From contig NZ_CP022657.1 in the NCBI RefSeq assembly GCF_002243515.1, positions 1,022,001 to 1,086,000 of the forward strand: a stretch of DNA of 64,000 bases. The letters run 5' to 3'. Within the stretch, counting starts at the first letter, position 1. Each line of letters opens with the position of its first letter. Under the pieces are notes generated by a model, which was not told where the DNA came from, did not search any database, and saw nothing but the letters and a program-made list of their open reading frames with translations. A program made the position numbers and the translations under genes. The stretch is from Tumebacillus algifaecis (lineage in GTDB: Bacteria > Bacillota > Bacilli > Tumebacillales > Tumebacillaceae). Shown here in pieces: positions 49,139 through 58,655 of the stretch.

Positions 49139-51948
49139 TTGAAGATTCGTAAAGGGCTGAAGATTGCACACACGATGATTTTAAGCTTCTCGATGCTCTT
49201 AGGCACGGTGAGCGGTGTATCGGCCGCGTCACCCGAACAGATCTATTCCTGGCCGGAGATCGTGTCCAAGACAGAGAGCAGTCAGGTGATCGTGACCAAA
49301 GGGGTCACCTACCAGCAGTTCGACTATGTGACCAAGAGCGGTAAGATTCGGTTGCATGAAACATGGGTCAACCTGACCGATCCGAACGTGGAAGTGAAGA
49401 CGGTGATGTCAGGTGATAAATTGGAGAACGAAACGAACGAGACCGTTTCGGCGATGGCCCGCCGCACTGGGGCAGTCGCAGGCGTCAACGGCGACTTTTT
49501 CGAATCGGAATCCTCGGGAATGGCGCTCGGAATGTCTGTTCAGGAAGGACAGCTCATCCATCATCCGAACCAGACGGCCGTGCTTGGAATCGGCTATAAC
49601 AATGAAGTGATCATCGGCAAATACGCTTTCAATGGCACAGTTACGGCGATGAATGGGAATAGCTATTCGATCAAAGCGCTCAACGGGCATCCGGTCACCT
49701 ATCCGAACGAGATGGTGCTATTGACCCCCGAGCTCGGGTATTGGGAGATGGTCTCCAATGCGACGATCGTCACGATGCAAAAGCTGGCAGACGGTCAGTA
49801 CACAGTGACGGCGATCGACCCGATGAAAACGGTGACCGAAGCACCGCCTCAAGGCTTCGTCAAACTGATCGCGCAAGGCAGTGGCCCGATCGGCTTTGTT
49901 ACCGCCAACCTGCAAAAAGGCGATACCATCAATCTCGCCTACGGTACAACGCCTGCCAGCACCAGCTTAAAATATGCGATCGGCGGCGGTCCGATCCTGC
50001 TCAAGGACGGTCAATATTTCGCAGATCCCAATCAGCCGCTGCCCAATTCGTCTTCCTACCGCGGCCCGATCACTGGGGTCGGCGTCACGGCGGACGGCAA
50101 GCGGATGCTACAATTGGTTGTCGATGGGCGTTCCTCCGACTCGATCGGGCTGACCTATGTCCAGACCGCCAATTTTCTAAGATCGCGCGGCCTCGCCCAC
50201 GCGATGCTGCTCGACGGTGGTGGTTCGACCGATATGGTGGTGCGCCAGCCGGGCGATACGCAAGCCACCGTCGCCAATTCACCGTCTGACGGACGGGAAC
50301 GCCGCGTCGCCAACGGACTGTTCGTCTACAGCACCTCGGCACCTGGCACTCCGGCGAATATCACCAACTGGGGCGAGAGCGTGAAGGTGTTTATCGGCGA
50401 GCAAAAACAGCTCACGAAAAAATACTCGGTGCTCGACCAGAACTACAATCCACTGCCCGGTGAATCGGTGACCTTCACCGTCGAACCATCAACGCTTGGT
50501 ACGATCACACAAGGCGGGCAGTTCCGCGCCAATCTCACGGGCGGAAGTGGCAAGATCATCGCAGCGTCCACGTCGAATCCGGCGGCGCGCACGGAGATTC
50601 CGCTCACCGTCTACAGCAGTGTTGACTCGCTGACCTTATCGCCAAATGTGGTAGATCTTGCCGCAGGTGAAAGCTATACCTTCACCGCGAAAGGCACCGT
50701 GGCGGGCGAATCGCTGACGATCAAACCAGAACTGCTCACATGGACCTCGTCGAATGCGGCGTACGGCACGGTGACAAACGGCGTGTTTAAAGCCGGGCAG
50801 GTTGCCGGAAACGGGATGACGACCGTCACCGCCAAGATCGGCTCGAAGACAGCGACGGCAAACGTTTACATCGGCTTTGTGCAAAAGACGGTCGATAAGC
50901 TGGACAACGCAGGGCTTTGGAAGCGGACCGATCGTTGGGGGATGTGGGGACGCTGACGACCAGCACCGCACAAGTCAAAGCGCCGAACACCGCCTCACTG
51001 GCGGTCAACTATCGATTTGCGGCAGGTTCTGGTATGAAACAGTTCGTCTTCTACCCGGCGACCACGCTGTCGCTTCCAGCCAAAAATGACAATGCCGCCG
51101 TGAACCCAGCAGGCATCGGCCTGTGGGTGTATGGCGACAACTCCGGGCTGAAGCTGATCGGCTCCTTTGAAAAAAGTGATGGCAGCCTGATCCAAGCTGC
51201 CAATCAGGTGCGCATCGACTGGAACGGTTGGAAGTATGTCACGCTCAAGTTCCCGAGCGGCACGACCTTCCCGCTCAAGCTCGATTACCTCGATCTGATC
51301 GCCGAAAATCCGACGGCCAACCTGAATGGCACCGTGTACCTGAGCGACCTGCAAGTGATATACGCCGCTCGTACCTATTCGGAAAAACCATCTCCGGGGC
51401 AGACTGTCACCTTCCCTGACATCCAAAATCATTGGGGTCGTGCGATGATCGAAACGCTGGCGACGAAACAAGTCATCCAAGGTGTGGACAAAGACCATTT
51501 TGCACCACTGGACCAACTGACCCGCGCACAGGCGGCAACCTTGATCGTCAACGCGCTCGGTCTGCCAGATGGTTCGAACACGCAGTTCAGCGATGTGGTG
51601 GCTGGAACCTGGTATGAGAAAAAGGTCGGCGCGGCGTTCAAAGCAGGTCTGATCAGCGGCATCTCTAACGATAAGTTTGCACCACACGCTCCCGTTGACC
51701 GCAATCAGATCGCCGTGATGATTTACAACGCGCTCAAATACAAACAAAAACTGCCCACCGGCGGCACGCCGATCGCATTTAAAGATGCGAAGGACATCCA
51801 ATCGTGGGCAAAAGACAAAGTGGATACGTTGTCCGCATCCGGCATCATGGTTGGATCGGAAGGCTATCTTCGCCCAGCTAGCATCACCAACCGAGGCGAA
51901 GCGGCCGCATTGATTTTCAAAATGATGGAACAGGCGGGACTGCTGTAA
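49139..51948 (+). pseudogene. SLH-anchored phosphodiester glycosidase-like protein, frameshifted
   Basis: Two frames join to make one 936-codon secreted protein. The first (TTG 49139, after AGGAGAGGGG) has a signal peptide, a phosphodiester glycosidase/NAGPA-like domain (SAMARRTGAVAGVNGDFFES; VGVTADGKRMLQLVVDGR; LLDGGGSTDMVV) and Ig-like linkers to about 50956. The second frame carries on with VGTLTTSTAQVKAPNTASL and three SLH domains (FPDIQNHWGRAMIETLATK; FSDVVAGTWYEKKVGAAFK; FKDAKDIQSWAKDKVDTLS), which bind wall polymers. One added G in the five-G run 50937-50941 would restore a continuous frame (KRTDRWGDVGTLTTS). So either a pseudogene, a phase-variable gene, or an assembly error. Confidence 0.82.
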
Positions 51949-51966
51949 AGCAGTCTCTTTTTTTAT
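51938..51966 (+). terminator. Terminator of the SLH protein gene, stop codon in the loop
   Basis: GGACTGCT and AGCAGTC form the stem around a loop holding the TAA stop, followed by seven T. Confidence 0.8.
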
Positions 51967-52285
51967 ATCGCGATGACCACAAGTGGTCGAAATGGGCTGG
52001 CAGGTACTTTTTGTTATGATTTTGGATACAATAAAGAGGAATTTGCCTCCGTCTGTTGAACTAGTTTCTAAATTGCCAGACAGTGTCGGCAATGTACGCT
52101 ACTTAAAGGAGTGATGGATAATGGTGAAATTGCAGAGTGTTACCAACCATGTCGTTGCAGGTGAGGTCACGGAGATCCTCCTTTAAGTCAACCTGAGCAG
52201 TGGAGCAGCAGTTTACCAAGAGGGGATTTCTCCGTGATCGCGATCTTATTTTCGATTCGATCATACAATTCAGGAGGAATCCACA
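51967..52285. other. Leader region of rsgA
   Basis: This region has no large gene. It carries a possible 21-residue leader peptide frame (ATG 52121-TAA 52186, MVKLQSVTNHVVAGEVTEILL, nine bases after AAAGGAG). A 9-bp inverted repeat, TCACGGAGA (52167-52175) with TCTCCGTGA (52229-52237), begins inside that frame and spans about 70 bases. The combination could be an attenuation-like leader, but there is no clear T run. Confidence 0.35.
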
Positions 52286-53356
52286 TTGACTTTCAATTTG
52301 CAAACGATGGGCTTTACGTCCTTTTTTCAAACAGCATTCGCTACTTACGCAGACCAAGACTACACCGTAGGCCGGGTGGCGTTGGAGCATAAGCACCTCT
52401 ACCGCGTCTTTACGGAGGCGGGAGATCTGCTCGCCGATGTATCGGGCAAGTTCCGCTTTCAGACGACCGGGCGTCAAGACTTCCCGGCAATTGGCGATTT
52501 TGTAGTGATGAGCGTGCGTCCGGAGGAAGGCAAGGCGACGATTCATGCCGTTTTGCCCCGCCAAAGCAAGTTCTCGCGCAAGATCGCAGGCAACACGACC
52601 GAAGAGCAGATCGTCGCGTCCAACGTGGACACCGTGTTCTTGGTCAACGCGTTGAACAACGATTTTAACATCCGCCGTATCGAGCGCTACCTGATCATGG
52701 CTTGGGAGAGCGGAGCGAACCCGGTGATCATTCTGTCCAAAGCGGACCTTTGCGACGATGTCGAAGAGAAGCTCCGGCAGGTGGAGAGTGTCGCGATCGG
52801 CGTTCCGGTACATGTGATCTCTTCCTTGCAAAACGAGGGCATCGGCGAACTTTTGCCGTACGTAGGAGCAGGACAGACGGTTGCTTTGCTCGGGTCATCG
52901 GGCGTTGGCAAGTCCACGCTGACCAATCGTCTGGTCGGGCATGAGGTGCAGTCGGTACAAGAGGTTCGTGAAGGTGACGACCGCGGCAAGCACACGACGA
53001 CCCATCGTGAGCTGATCATGTTGCCACAGGGCGGCATGATGATCGACACGCCGGGAATGCGCGAGTTGCAACTGTGGGAAGCGGACGAAGGTTTTACCGA
53101 CTCGTTCTCCGACATCGAGCAGATTGCGGAAGCCTGTCGTTTCCGCGATTGCACGCACAAGAACGAACCGGGCTGTGCGGTCAACCTTGCGCTCCAAGAC
53201 GGCTCGCTCGATCGAGGCCGTTACACCAGCTACCTCAAATTGCAACGGGAGCTGGCATATCTGGCTCGCAAAGACGATATGCGCGCCCAGCTTCAAGAGA
53301 AGCAAAAGTGGAAAAACATCAGCAAATCAACGCGTGGCGGCAAAAAAGCCCGCTAA
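52286..53356 (+). CDS. rsgA: Ribosome small-subunit-dependent GTPase A
   Basis: The 356-residue circularly permuted GTPase shows LSKAD (G4) near residue 150, GSSGVGKSTLTNRL (G1) at about 200, DTPGM (G3) at about 254, and a C-terminal zinc domain (C-x6-C-x-H-x6-C: CRFRDCTHKNEPGC). The N-terminal OB-fold (DFVVMSVRPEEGKA) is present. It helps late maturation of the 30S subunit. TTG 52286 follows AGGAGG seven bases before. A terminator follows. Confidence 0.95.
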   Translation: MTFNLQTMGFTSFFQTAFATYADQDYTVGRVALEHKHLYRVFTEAGDLLADVSGKFRFQTTGRQDFPAIGDFVVMSVRPEEGKATIHAVLPRQSKFSRKIAGNTTEEQIVASNVDTVFLVNALNNDFNIRRIERYLIMAWESGANPVIILSKADLCDDVEEKLRQVESVAIGVPVHVISSLQNEGIGELLPYVGAGQTVALLGSSGVGKSTLTNRLVGHEVQSVQEVREGDDRGKHTTTHRELIMLPQGGMMIDTPGMRELQLWEADEGFTDSFSDIEQIAEACRFRDCTHKNEPGCAVNLALQDGSLDRGRYTSYLKLQRELAYLARKDDMRAQLQEKQKWKNISKSTRGGKKAR

Positions 53357-53365
53357 GCCGATAAA

Positions 53366-53398
53366 AAAGAGTCCCTGCCGACAACAGGGACTCTTTCT
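53366..53398. terminator. Convergent terminator after rsgA
   Basis: AAAGAGTCCCTG (53367-53378) and CAGGGACTCTTT (53385-53396) form a 12-bp stem serving both strands. Confidence 0.85.
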
Positions 53399-53418
53399 AT
53401 TCGAAGGTCGATTCAACG

Positions 53419-53841
53419 TTAGAATGGTTTGGTCATCATCAGCCCGCCGATGGCCAAGAACAGTCCGATCGACACGATGATCACACAGTAATTTTCCACT
53501 TTGAGCGTGCGAATCTCTTCGTGGGCGTGAACTTTGTTCGTCGCGATGATTTTCTCCATGCGGCCCATGACGACGCGCTTGATGATGTAAAAGATCAAGG
53601 TGTATAGAAGCATCGACACGAGCAACCACATTTGAAAGAGCATCTGAATGGATGTGACGAGCACCATCCCAAAACCGGATGCCCACAGCGAGTAGTTCGC
53701 ATAGCGGTCGATCATTTTGTATTTGCTATGAAACGATTGAATCTGCGCAACGTTTTTAAGCGCCGGAATATAAAACAGCACGCCAAGCTTAATCACGACT
53801 GCGAGCAGATGAAACCCTAAGATCACGTAAAACCAGGTCAT
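53419..53841 (-). CDS. Uncharacterised small membrane protein
   Basis: The 140-residue protein has about four hydrophobic helices (TWFYVILGFHLLAVVIKLGVL; YSLWASGFGMVLVTSIQML; VSMLLYTLIFYIIKRVV; VIIVSIGLFLAIGGLMM). I do not recognise the family. ATG 53841 follows GAGGAGGTG at six bases. It faces rsgA across a shared terminator. Confidence 0.75.
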   Translation of the reverse strand: MTWFYVILGFHLLAVVIKLGVLFYIPALKNVAQIQSFHSKYKMIDRYANYSLWASGFGMVLVTSIQMLFQMWLLVSMLLYTLIFYIIKRVVMGRMEKIIATNKVHAHEEIRTLKVENYCVIIVSIGLFLAIGGLMMTKPF

Positions 53842-53956
53842 GCTGCACACCTCCTCTAGTATACTCGTCTATTCTACCGTATTTTTCGAGAAGGGGAAAC
53901 GGTCGATTTTTAGCGAAAATGGTATCTACTATCACACCCACAAAGGGGATGTACCT

Positions 53957-54910
53957 GTGAGCCCACAGAACTTAGCTTCCGCATGTGCGAAAACAGAAGA
54001 ACTTTGCCAATCGCGAGGTCTGGAAATTGTCGAGCAAAAAGAGATTCCCTATGGCCGCCAATTTAAAGTCAGAAGCGGCAGTTCCACCGCCCAACTCAAC
54101 GTCTACTTCGGCAAAAAAGGTCTCAAGCTCGTCGCGCAAGGCGGTGACAATACGGCCAAACGAGCAGTCGAAGAGATCATGAGCGAAATGCAAGGCGGCG
54201 CTCCGACAACCCCGAAAGCATCCAAATCGGCGCAGCAGCACCCCGATGTGGTCGTGGCCTACGACGAACCGTGGATCGGCACGGACGAGAGTGGGAAGGG
54301 GGATTTTTTTGGAGGCTTGGTCACGGCTGGCGTGATCGTCGATCCAGAAGCGGTGCCGCTGTTGCAGTCGCTGGGAGTGGATGACAGCAAAAAGATCACC
54401 GATGCGAAGATTCCGGGGCTTGCTGCGGAGATCAAGAAGATTTGTTATGGAAAATATAAAGTTCTACATCTTAAGCCTGCCAAATACAACGAGCTGTACG
54501 AGAAGTTCCAATCCCAAGGCAAGAACCTCAACTCCCTCTTGTCCTGGGCGCACAGCTCCGTCATCGAAAAGCTGGTCGAGATCCAGTCGGTCAAACTCGT
54601 CGTCGTGGACAAGTTCGCCAACGAGACCCTGATTGAGAATCGTCTGAAAAAGCTCGACCCCACGATTCAGCTTGTCCTTGTCCCAAAGGCGGAACAAAAC
54701 CTCGCCGTTGCGGCCGCTTCGATCTTGGCGCGAGACGCATTCTTGCGCTGGCATAAAGAGGTGAAGGTGGAGCATGGCATTGAGTTTCCGAAAGGCGCCT
54801 CCACACTTGTAATCAAGGCGGGTCGGGCGTTTGTAAAAGCAAATGGGGCACAAGGACTTCGTGAAGTATCGAAACTGCATTTTAAGACGACAGAAGAAGT
54901 CACGCGATAG
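53957..54910 (+). CDS. rnhC: Ribonuclease HIII (intact)
   Basis: The 317-residue enzyme degrades RNA in RNA-DNA hybrids. An N-terminal TBP-like substrate-binding domain (RSGSSTAQLNVYFGKKGLKLV, about 35-75) is followed by the catalytic domain with IGTDESGKGDFFGG (Asp, Glu, about 107-120), LGVDDSKKITDAKI, VVVDKFAN (Asp) and AAASILARDAFLRW (Asp). GTG 53957 is chosen because AAAGGGGAT lies seven bases before; the longer frame to 53840 is not supported. Length matches Bacillus RnhC. It borders an accessory region that repeats parts of this gene. Confidence 0.95.
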   Translation: MSPQNLASACAKTEELCQSRGLEIVEQKEIPYGRQFKVRSGSSTAQLNVYFGKKGLKLVAQGGDNTAKRAVEEIMSEMQGGAPTTPKASKSAQQHPDVVVAYDEPWIGTDESGKGDFFGGLVTAGVIVDPEAVPLLQSLGVDDSKKITDAKIPGLAAEIKKICYGKYKVLHLKPAKYNELYEKFQSQGKNLNSLLSWAHSSVIEKLVEIQSVKLVVVDKFANETLIENRLKKLDPTIQLVLVPKAEQNLAVAAASILARDAFLRWHKEVKVEHGIEFPKGASTLVIKAGRAFVKANGAQGLREVSKLHFKTTEEVTR

Positions 54911-54934
54911 AAGAAATGAATCCCAATTCCATCT

Positions 54935-54977
54935 AAGGGCAAGCAATTGGCGGGTAACCGCGAATGCTTGCCTTTTT
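54935..54977 (+). terminator. Terminator of rnhC
   Basis: AGGGCAAGC and GCTTGCCTT close a hairpin with inner bases, followed by TTTTT. Confidence 0.65.
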
Positions 54978-55185
54978 GGTGTCTAGTCAAGGTTTCGGAA
55001 TTTGCGAGATGTCTTTATGTTATGTCTAAGTTATCGTTTGAAGCCCGTTTGAGAGATCGGAAGGAGGGACTTCCGCCAAGAAAGTGATGTAGTGATTTTA
55101 TAAAAGTTTTATCTTTCACCCTACTTCTTCTTTAGAAGTTTTCCTTATCCTGAAGTTCGAGCGAATGGATAGGAGGAAACGAACG

Positions 55186-56058
55186 ATGAAGAAGGTATAT
55201 TTTTGGCTTGCGATTCTTTTGCTGATTGGATATGGAATTGTTCAATACAAACTGAAAGACGAAAAACAATCGGAAATTGATGTTCAAGTTCAGGAGGCAG
55301 CTTCTCAAAAGGAAGGGCGGACGATACAAGTTACGAAAGACCAGATCTTCAAAGGCGACCTGCTGCTTGTCAACAAGGATCATCCTGTACCTCCTGAGGG
55401 TGAAGAGCCCGGTGCGGTCAATCTGTCTCAACACCCAGAGCTTGTGAAGGGGTTCAGTTTGCTGGACAATACGATTCAGCTTTCGCCTAGATTGCTGCAA
55501 AACTTCACGTCCACACTTCGAGCCGCTGAAAAAGAAGGGGTCAGCCATTTTTTAATCACCAGTGGTTACCGGAACGACCAAGAACAAAGCCAACTGTATC
55601 AGCAAATGGGGGCCGAATATGCGATGCCTGCCGGTTTCAGCGAACATAACCTCGGCCTGTCGATCGATATCGGATCGACTCAAGGAGATATGAATCAGGT
55701 GCCGGAAGGAGAGTGGCTTAGCCGACATGCATGGAAATACGGCTTCATTTTACGCTATCCAAAGGACAAAGAACACATCACAGGTATTCGATATGAGCCG
55801 TGGCATTTCCGCTATGTCGGGTTCCCGCACAGTGCCATCATTCAAAAAAAGGGCTTCGTTCTAGAGGAATATTTGGATTTCTTGAAAGAACAAAAGACCG
55901 TTACGGCTACAGTAGATCATCAAACCTATAAGATCTCTTACTATCCTGTTTCCACAAATACAACGATCCATGTTCCTGAGAATGGCCGCTATGACATTTC
56001 AGGCAATAATATGGATGGTGTCATTGTGACCGTGCACGATCAACCGAATTTGAATTAG
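55186..56058 (+). CDS. vanY: D-Ala-D-Ala carboxypeptidase, VanY type (M15B)
   Basis: The 290-residue protein has an N-terminal membrane anchor (KVYFWLAILLLIGYGIV) and an M15B domain: TSGYRNDQEQSQLY, FSEHNLGLSIDIG (zinc ligands, about 150-160) and EPWHFRYVG (about 204). It trims the last D-Ala from peptidoglycan precursors, lowering vancomycin affinity. ATG 55186 follows AGGAGG. It is followed by the vanR-vanS pair in the same direction. No vanHAX or vanT ligase genes are present. Base use is more AT-rich than in the core genes. Confidence 0.88.
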   Translation: MKKVYFWLAILLLIGYGIVQYKLKDEKQSEIDVQVQEAASQKEGRTIQVTKDQIFKGDLLLVNKDHPVPPEGEEPGAVNLSQHPELVKGFSLLDNTIQLSPRLLQNFTSTLRAAEKEGVSHFLITSGYRNDQEQSQLYQQMGAEYAMPAGFSEHNLGLSIDIGSTQGDMNQVPEGEWLSRHAWKYGFILRYPKDKEHITGIRYEPWHFRYVGFPHSAIIQKKGFVLEEYLDFLKEQKTVTATVDHQTYKISYYPVSTNTTIHVPENGRYDISGNNMDGVIVTVHDQPNLN

Positions 56059-56102
56059 ATCGGATATAATAGCGATATCTTGACGTTTTACAGGGGGAAC
56101 GA

Positions 56103-56798
56103 ATGAAAACGATCACCATTTTGATAGCGGACGATGAGACGGAAATCGCCGATTTGATCGAACTACATTTGCAAAAGGAAGGCTACCGTTGCATAAAAGC
56201 GGCTGATGGGCAGGAAGCAGAAGCTGCTATTCGAACGCATCCAATTGATTTGGCAATTTTGGATATTATGATGCCAAAGCTGGACGGCTACGAGGTGACG
56301 CGGAGAATTCGGGAGCAGCATCATCTGCCCATCATTTTTTTGAGCGCAAAAGCGACCGACCTCGATAAAATTGCAGGGCTGGTCCAGGGAGCGGATGATT
56401 ATGTGACCAAACCGTTCAACCCGATGGAATTGGTTGCTCGCGTGAATGCACAGCTGCGGCGTTCCATGCAGTTCAATCGATTGGCTCCGGTGAATACCCA
56501 GGTTTTGGAGGCGGGCGGCTTGATCATCGATCCCGAACAACGAACCGTATTTCTCTTTGGCAACCTGATTAAGCTGACTCCGAAAGAGTTTGATATTTTG
56601 TACCTGCTAGCCAGTCATCCGAAGAAGGTCTACAGCTCTGAAAATATTTTCGAACACGTGTGGGGTGAGACCTACTACGAAGGAGGCAATACGGTCATGG
56701 TACATATTCGCACATTGCGGAAAAAGCTCGGCGAAGACCAGAATAAAAACAAATGGATCAAGACCGTTTGGGGAATAGGGTATACGTTCAATGGCTAA
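56103..56798 (+). CDS. vanR: OmpR-family response regulator, VanR-like
   Basis: The 231-residue regulator has a receiver domain (ILIADDETEIADLIE with acidic pocket; LAILDIMMPKLDGYEV with phospho-Asp; KPFNPMELVARV with Lys) and a C-terminal winged helix (LTPKEFDILYLLASHPKKVYSSENIFEHVWGE; TVMVHIRTLRKKLG). Its order after vanY and before the kinase makes it the likely VanR. It overlaps vanS by 8 bases. Confidence 0.85.
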   Translation: MKTITILIADDETEIADLIELHLQKEGYRCIKAADGQEAEAAIRTHPIDLAILDIMMPKLDGYEVTRRIREQHHLPIIFLSAKATDLDKIAGLVQGADDYVTKPFNPMELVARVNAQLRRSMQFNRLAPVNTQVLEAGGLIIDPEQRTVFLFGNLIKLTPKEFDILYLLASHPKKVYSSENIFEHVWGETYYEGGNTVMVHIRTLRKKLGEDQNKNKWIKTVWGIGYTFNG

Positions 56799-57888
56799 AA
56801 TGATCCGAGGCTTCCGGTATAAAATGATTCTGCTATTCGGCTTAAGTACACTCTGTTCCGGCACGATTACCTATTTGATCTATCGGGCTCTCCAGCTCTA
56901 TTATCATGGAATGAAGTTCGAGGATCCCTTGACGAAAGTTCGTTTCTTTATAAGAGATATTGGGGATATCAACTTCTTTCTGCTTATTTTTATCCCACTC
57001 TCAATCTTGTTTTTCTTGCTTTTCACGAAGCATTATGTAGCGTATTTCGATGAAATCTCGGTAGGAATTTACCGCCTTGCGAACGGCGACTTCAACAGTC
57101 GATTACTCATTCGATCAAACGACGAGTTTGGAGACATTGCGAGAGACATTAATCTGGCGAGTGAAAAATTGCGGAAAGCGATGGAGAGAGGAGATTTTGC
57201 GGAAAACAGCAAGGAACAATTGGTCTTGAATTTGGCCCATGATCTGCGTACCCCGCTTACTTCCGTATTAGGTTATTTGGATTTTATTCTTCAGGATGAC
57301 GAGCTGACGACAGAACAAATCAAGCACTATACGAGAATTGCTTTCACCAAGTCTCAACGACTGGAGAAGCTGATTGATGAACTGTTCGAAATCACCCGAA
57401 TGAATTACGGCAGGCTAACGCTTGAGATACACCCGATCGATCTAAGCGAGTTCCTTAGCCAATTAAACGAGGAAATCTATCCGTTGCTTGAGAAAAATAA
57501 ATTGACTACCAGATTGGACGTTACTCCTCATTTGACGATTATGGGCGATGGGGAGCTACTAGCCCGAGTATTTGAAAATCTTCTGACGAACGCCATTCGC
57601 TATGGCTTTGACGGTCAGTATATCGATATTCATTGCCATCTTGACGACGATGAAGTGGTGTTACAAATCATTAATTACGGAAATTTCATTCCGCGTGAGG
57701 AACTGCCGCATATTTTCGATATGTTCTTTACTGGCGACAAGGCACGAACGCATCGTGAAGAGAGTACCGGCCTCGGCTTGTTCATTGCAAAAAATATTGT
57801 CGAGCAACATCAAGGCACGATTTCGGCCGAAAGCGATACCATTCGCACGCTGTTTGAAGTACGTTTACCGCAAGGGCTGGAGAAGTAG
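56791..57888 (+). CDS. vanS: Sensor histidine kinase, VanS-like
   Basis: The 365-residue membrane kinase has two membrane segments, a HAMP-like stretch (EISVGIYRLANGDFNSRLLI), the phospho-acceptor NLAHDLRTPLTSVLGYLDF (about residue 150) and an ATPase domain with N (FENLLTNAIRYG) and G2 (ESTGLGLFIAKNIVEQH) boxes. It would phosphorylate the adjacent VanR-like regulator, most likely in response to cell-wall stress. Immediately after its stop lies an rnhC 3' fragment. Confidence 0.85.
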   Translation: MAKMIRGFRYKMILLFGLSTLCSGTITYLIYRALQLYYHGMKFEDPLTKVRFFIRDIGDINFFLLIFIPLSILFFLLFTKHYVAYFDEISVGIYRLANGDFNSRLLIRSNDEFGDIARDINLASEKLRKAMERGDFAENSKEQLVLNLAHDLRTPLTSVLGYLDFILQDDELTTEQIKHYTRIAFTKSQRLEKLIDELFEITRMNYGRLTLEIHPIDLSEFLSQLNEEIYPLLEKNKLTTRLDVTPHLTIMGDGELLARVFENLLTNAIRYGFDGQYIDIHCHLDDDEVVLQIINYGNFIPREELPHIFDMFFTGDKARTHREESTGLGLFIAKNIVEQHQGTISAESDTIRTLFEVRLPQGLEK

Positions 57889-57920
57889 TGCGATCAGTGC
57901 GGTCGGTAAAAGTATATGAT

Positions 57921-58115
57921 GCCGCCTCCATACTCGCCCGCGACGCGTTGCTCAAATGGAGTAACGGCGCGAAAAAGACCTACGGTCTCACCTTGCCCAA
58001 CGGAGCCTCTTCCGCCGTGATCCAAGCGGGTAAATCCTATGTACACCAACATGGCAAGGATGCGCTCGCCAACGTGGCGAAACTACATTTCAAGACGATA
58101 GAAGACATTCATTGA
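57921..58115 (+). pseudogene. rnhC 3' fragment, lineage B (first)
   Basis: Downstream of vanS 64 codons match the RnhC C-terminus: AASILARDALLKWSNGAK then LPNGASSAVIQAGKSYVHQ and AKLHFKTIEDIH to a stop. The catalytic AASILARD is kept but everything N-terminal to it is missing. Compared with the intact copy at 54699-54910 it is clearly more diverged (FLRWHKEV against LLKWSNGA). Confidence 0.85.
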
Positions 58116-58248
58116 TAAGCGATGATTCCATACCAAAAAGTGATACGGAATTTAACTGAAACCGAGCCAAAACAAGTTATCCGAAAGATCAATCCTTCGA
58201 CTGAAGAGGTCCTTTAAGAAAACAGTAGTTTAACGAAGATGTGTAATT

Positions 58249-58282
58249 AAGAAATGACAGTCCAAATGACTGTCATTTCTCA
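58249..58282 (-). terminator. Terminator of the Cys-rich small-protein gene
   Basis: GAAATGACAGTC (58251-58262) and GACTGTCATTTC (58268-58279) form a perfect 12-bp stem. Confidence 0.7.
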
Positions 58283-58292
58283 TGTGTATATG

Positions 58293-58541
58293 CTAGGTGC
58301 AAGGTCCGTCAACACAAACGATTATTGGCGGATTCTTTGTACAATCTACTTTTGTATTTCTTGTTTTACATTGAATTGTATAAATAACTCCGTTGCATCC
58401 GATGACGTTTGTTTCACATTGTTTAGTCGGTTCATGGGTATCCATATAGGCCACTACATACTCCTGACCAGTTGCTTCGCAATTTCGTTTCTCCACAAAA
58501 AATGTATCGCCGTTATTCAATGTCAATTCCGTTTTGTCCAT
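58293..58541 (-). CDS. Cys-rich 82-residue protein, unknown
   Basis: The product (MDKTELTLNNGDTFFVEKRN...) has seven Cys, mostly in the C-terminal half (CETNVIGCNGVIYTIQCKT, VDCTKNPPIIVCVDGPCT). It has no signal peptide or membrane helix. Translation is well supported: AGGAGGTG sits seven bases before the ATG, and a terminator follows. I do not know the family. A conserved-looking N-terminal half with a Cys/Thr-rich C-terminus recalls ribosomally made peptide precursors, but no modification enzyme is adjacent. It is flanked by rnhC fragments. Confidence 0.65.
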   Translation of the reverse strand: MDKTELTLNNGDTFFVEKRNCEATGQEYVVAYMDTHEPTKQCETNVIGCNGVIYTIQCKTRNTKVDCTKNPPIIVCVDGPCT

Positions 58542-58641
58542 AAGTTTTCACCTCCTGCTACGGTAATATCCCCAAAAGTTTCTTGACTTATGCGATGTAG
58601 ATCATCATGGTCGAAAAAGGACGAATCATGCTAGGGTGTAC

Positions 58642-58655
58642 CTGTTTGTGTGAAT
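58642..58655 (+). repeat. Left-junction motif of rnhC fragment A1
   Basis: CTGTTTGTGTGAAT lies where homology to rnhC begins. Near-identical motifs lie at 59668 and 61629, each at the left edge of another rnhC fragment. Confidence 0.6.

Noticed and set aside
53840-53956. Upstream extension of rnhC
   Set aside because: Overlaps the neighbouring gene's start region and has no ribosome binding site; GTG 53957 gives the usual length.
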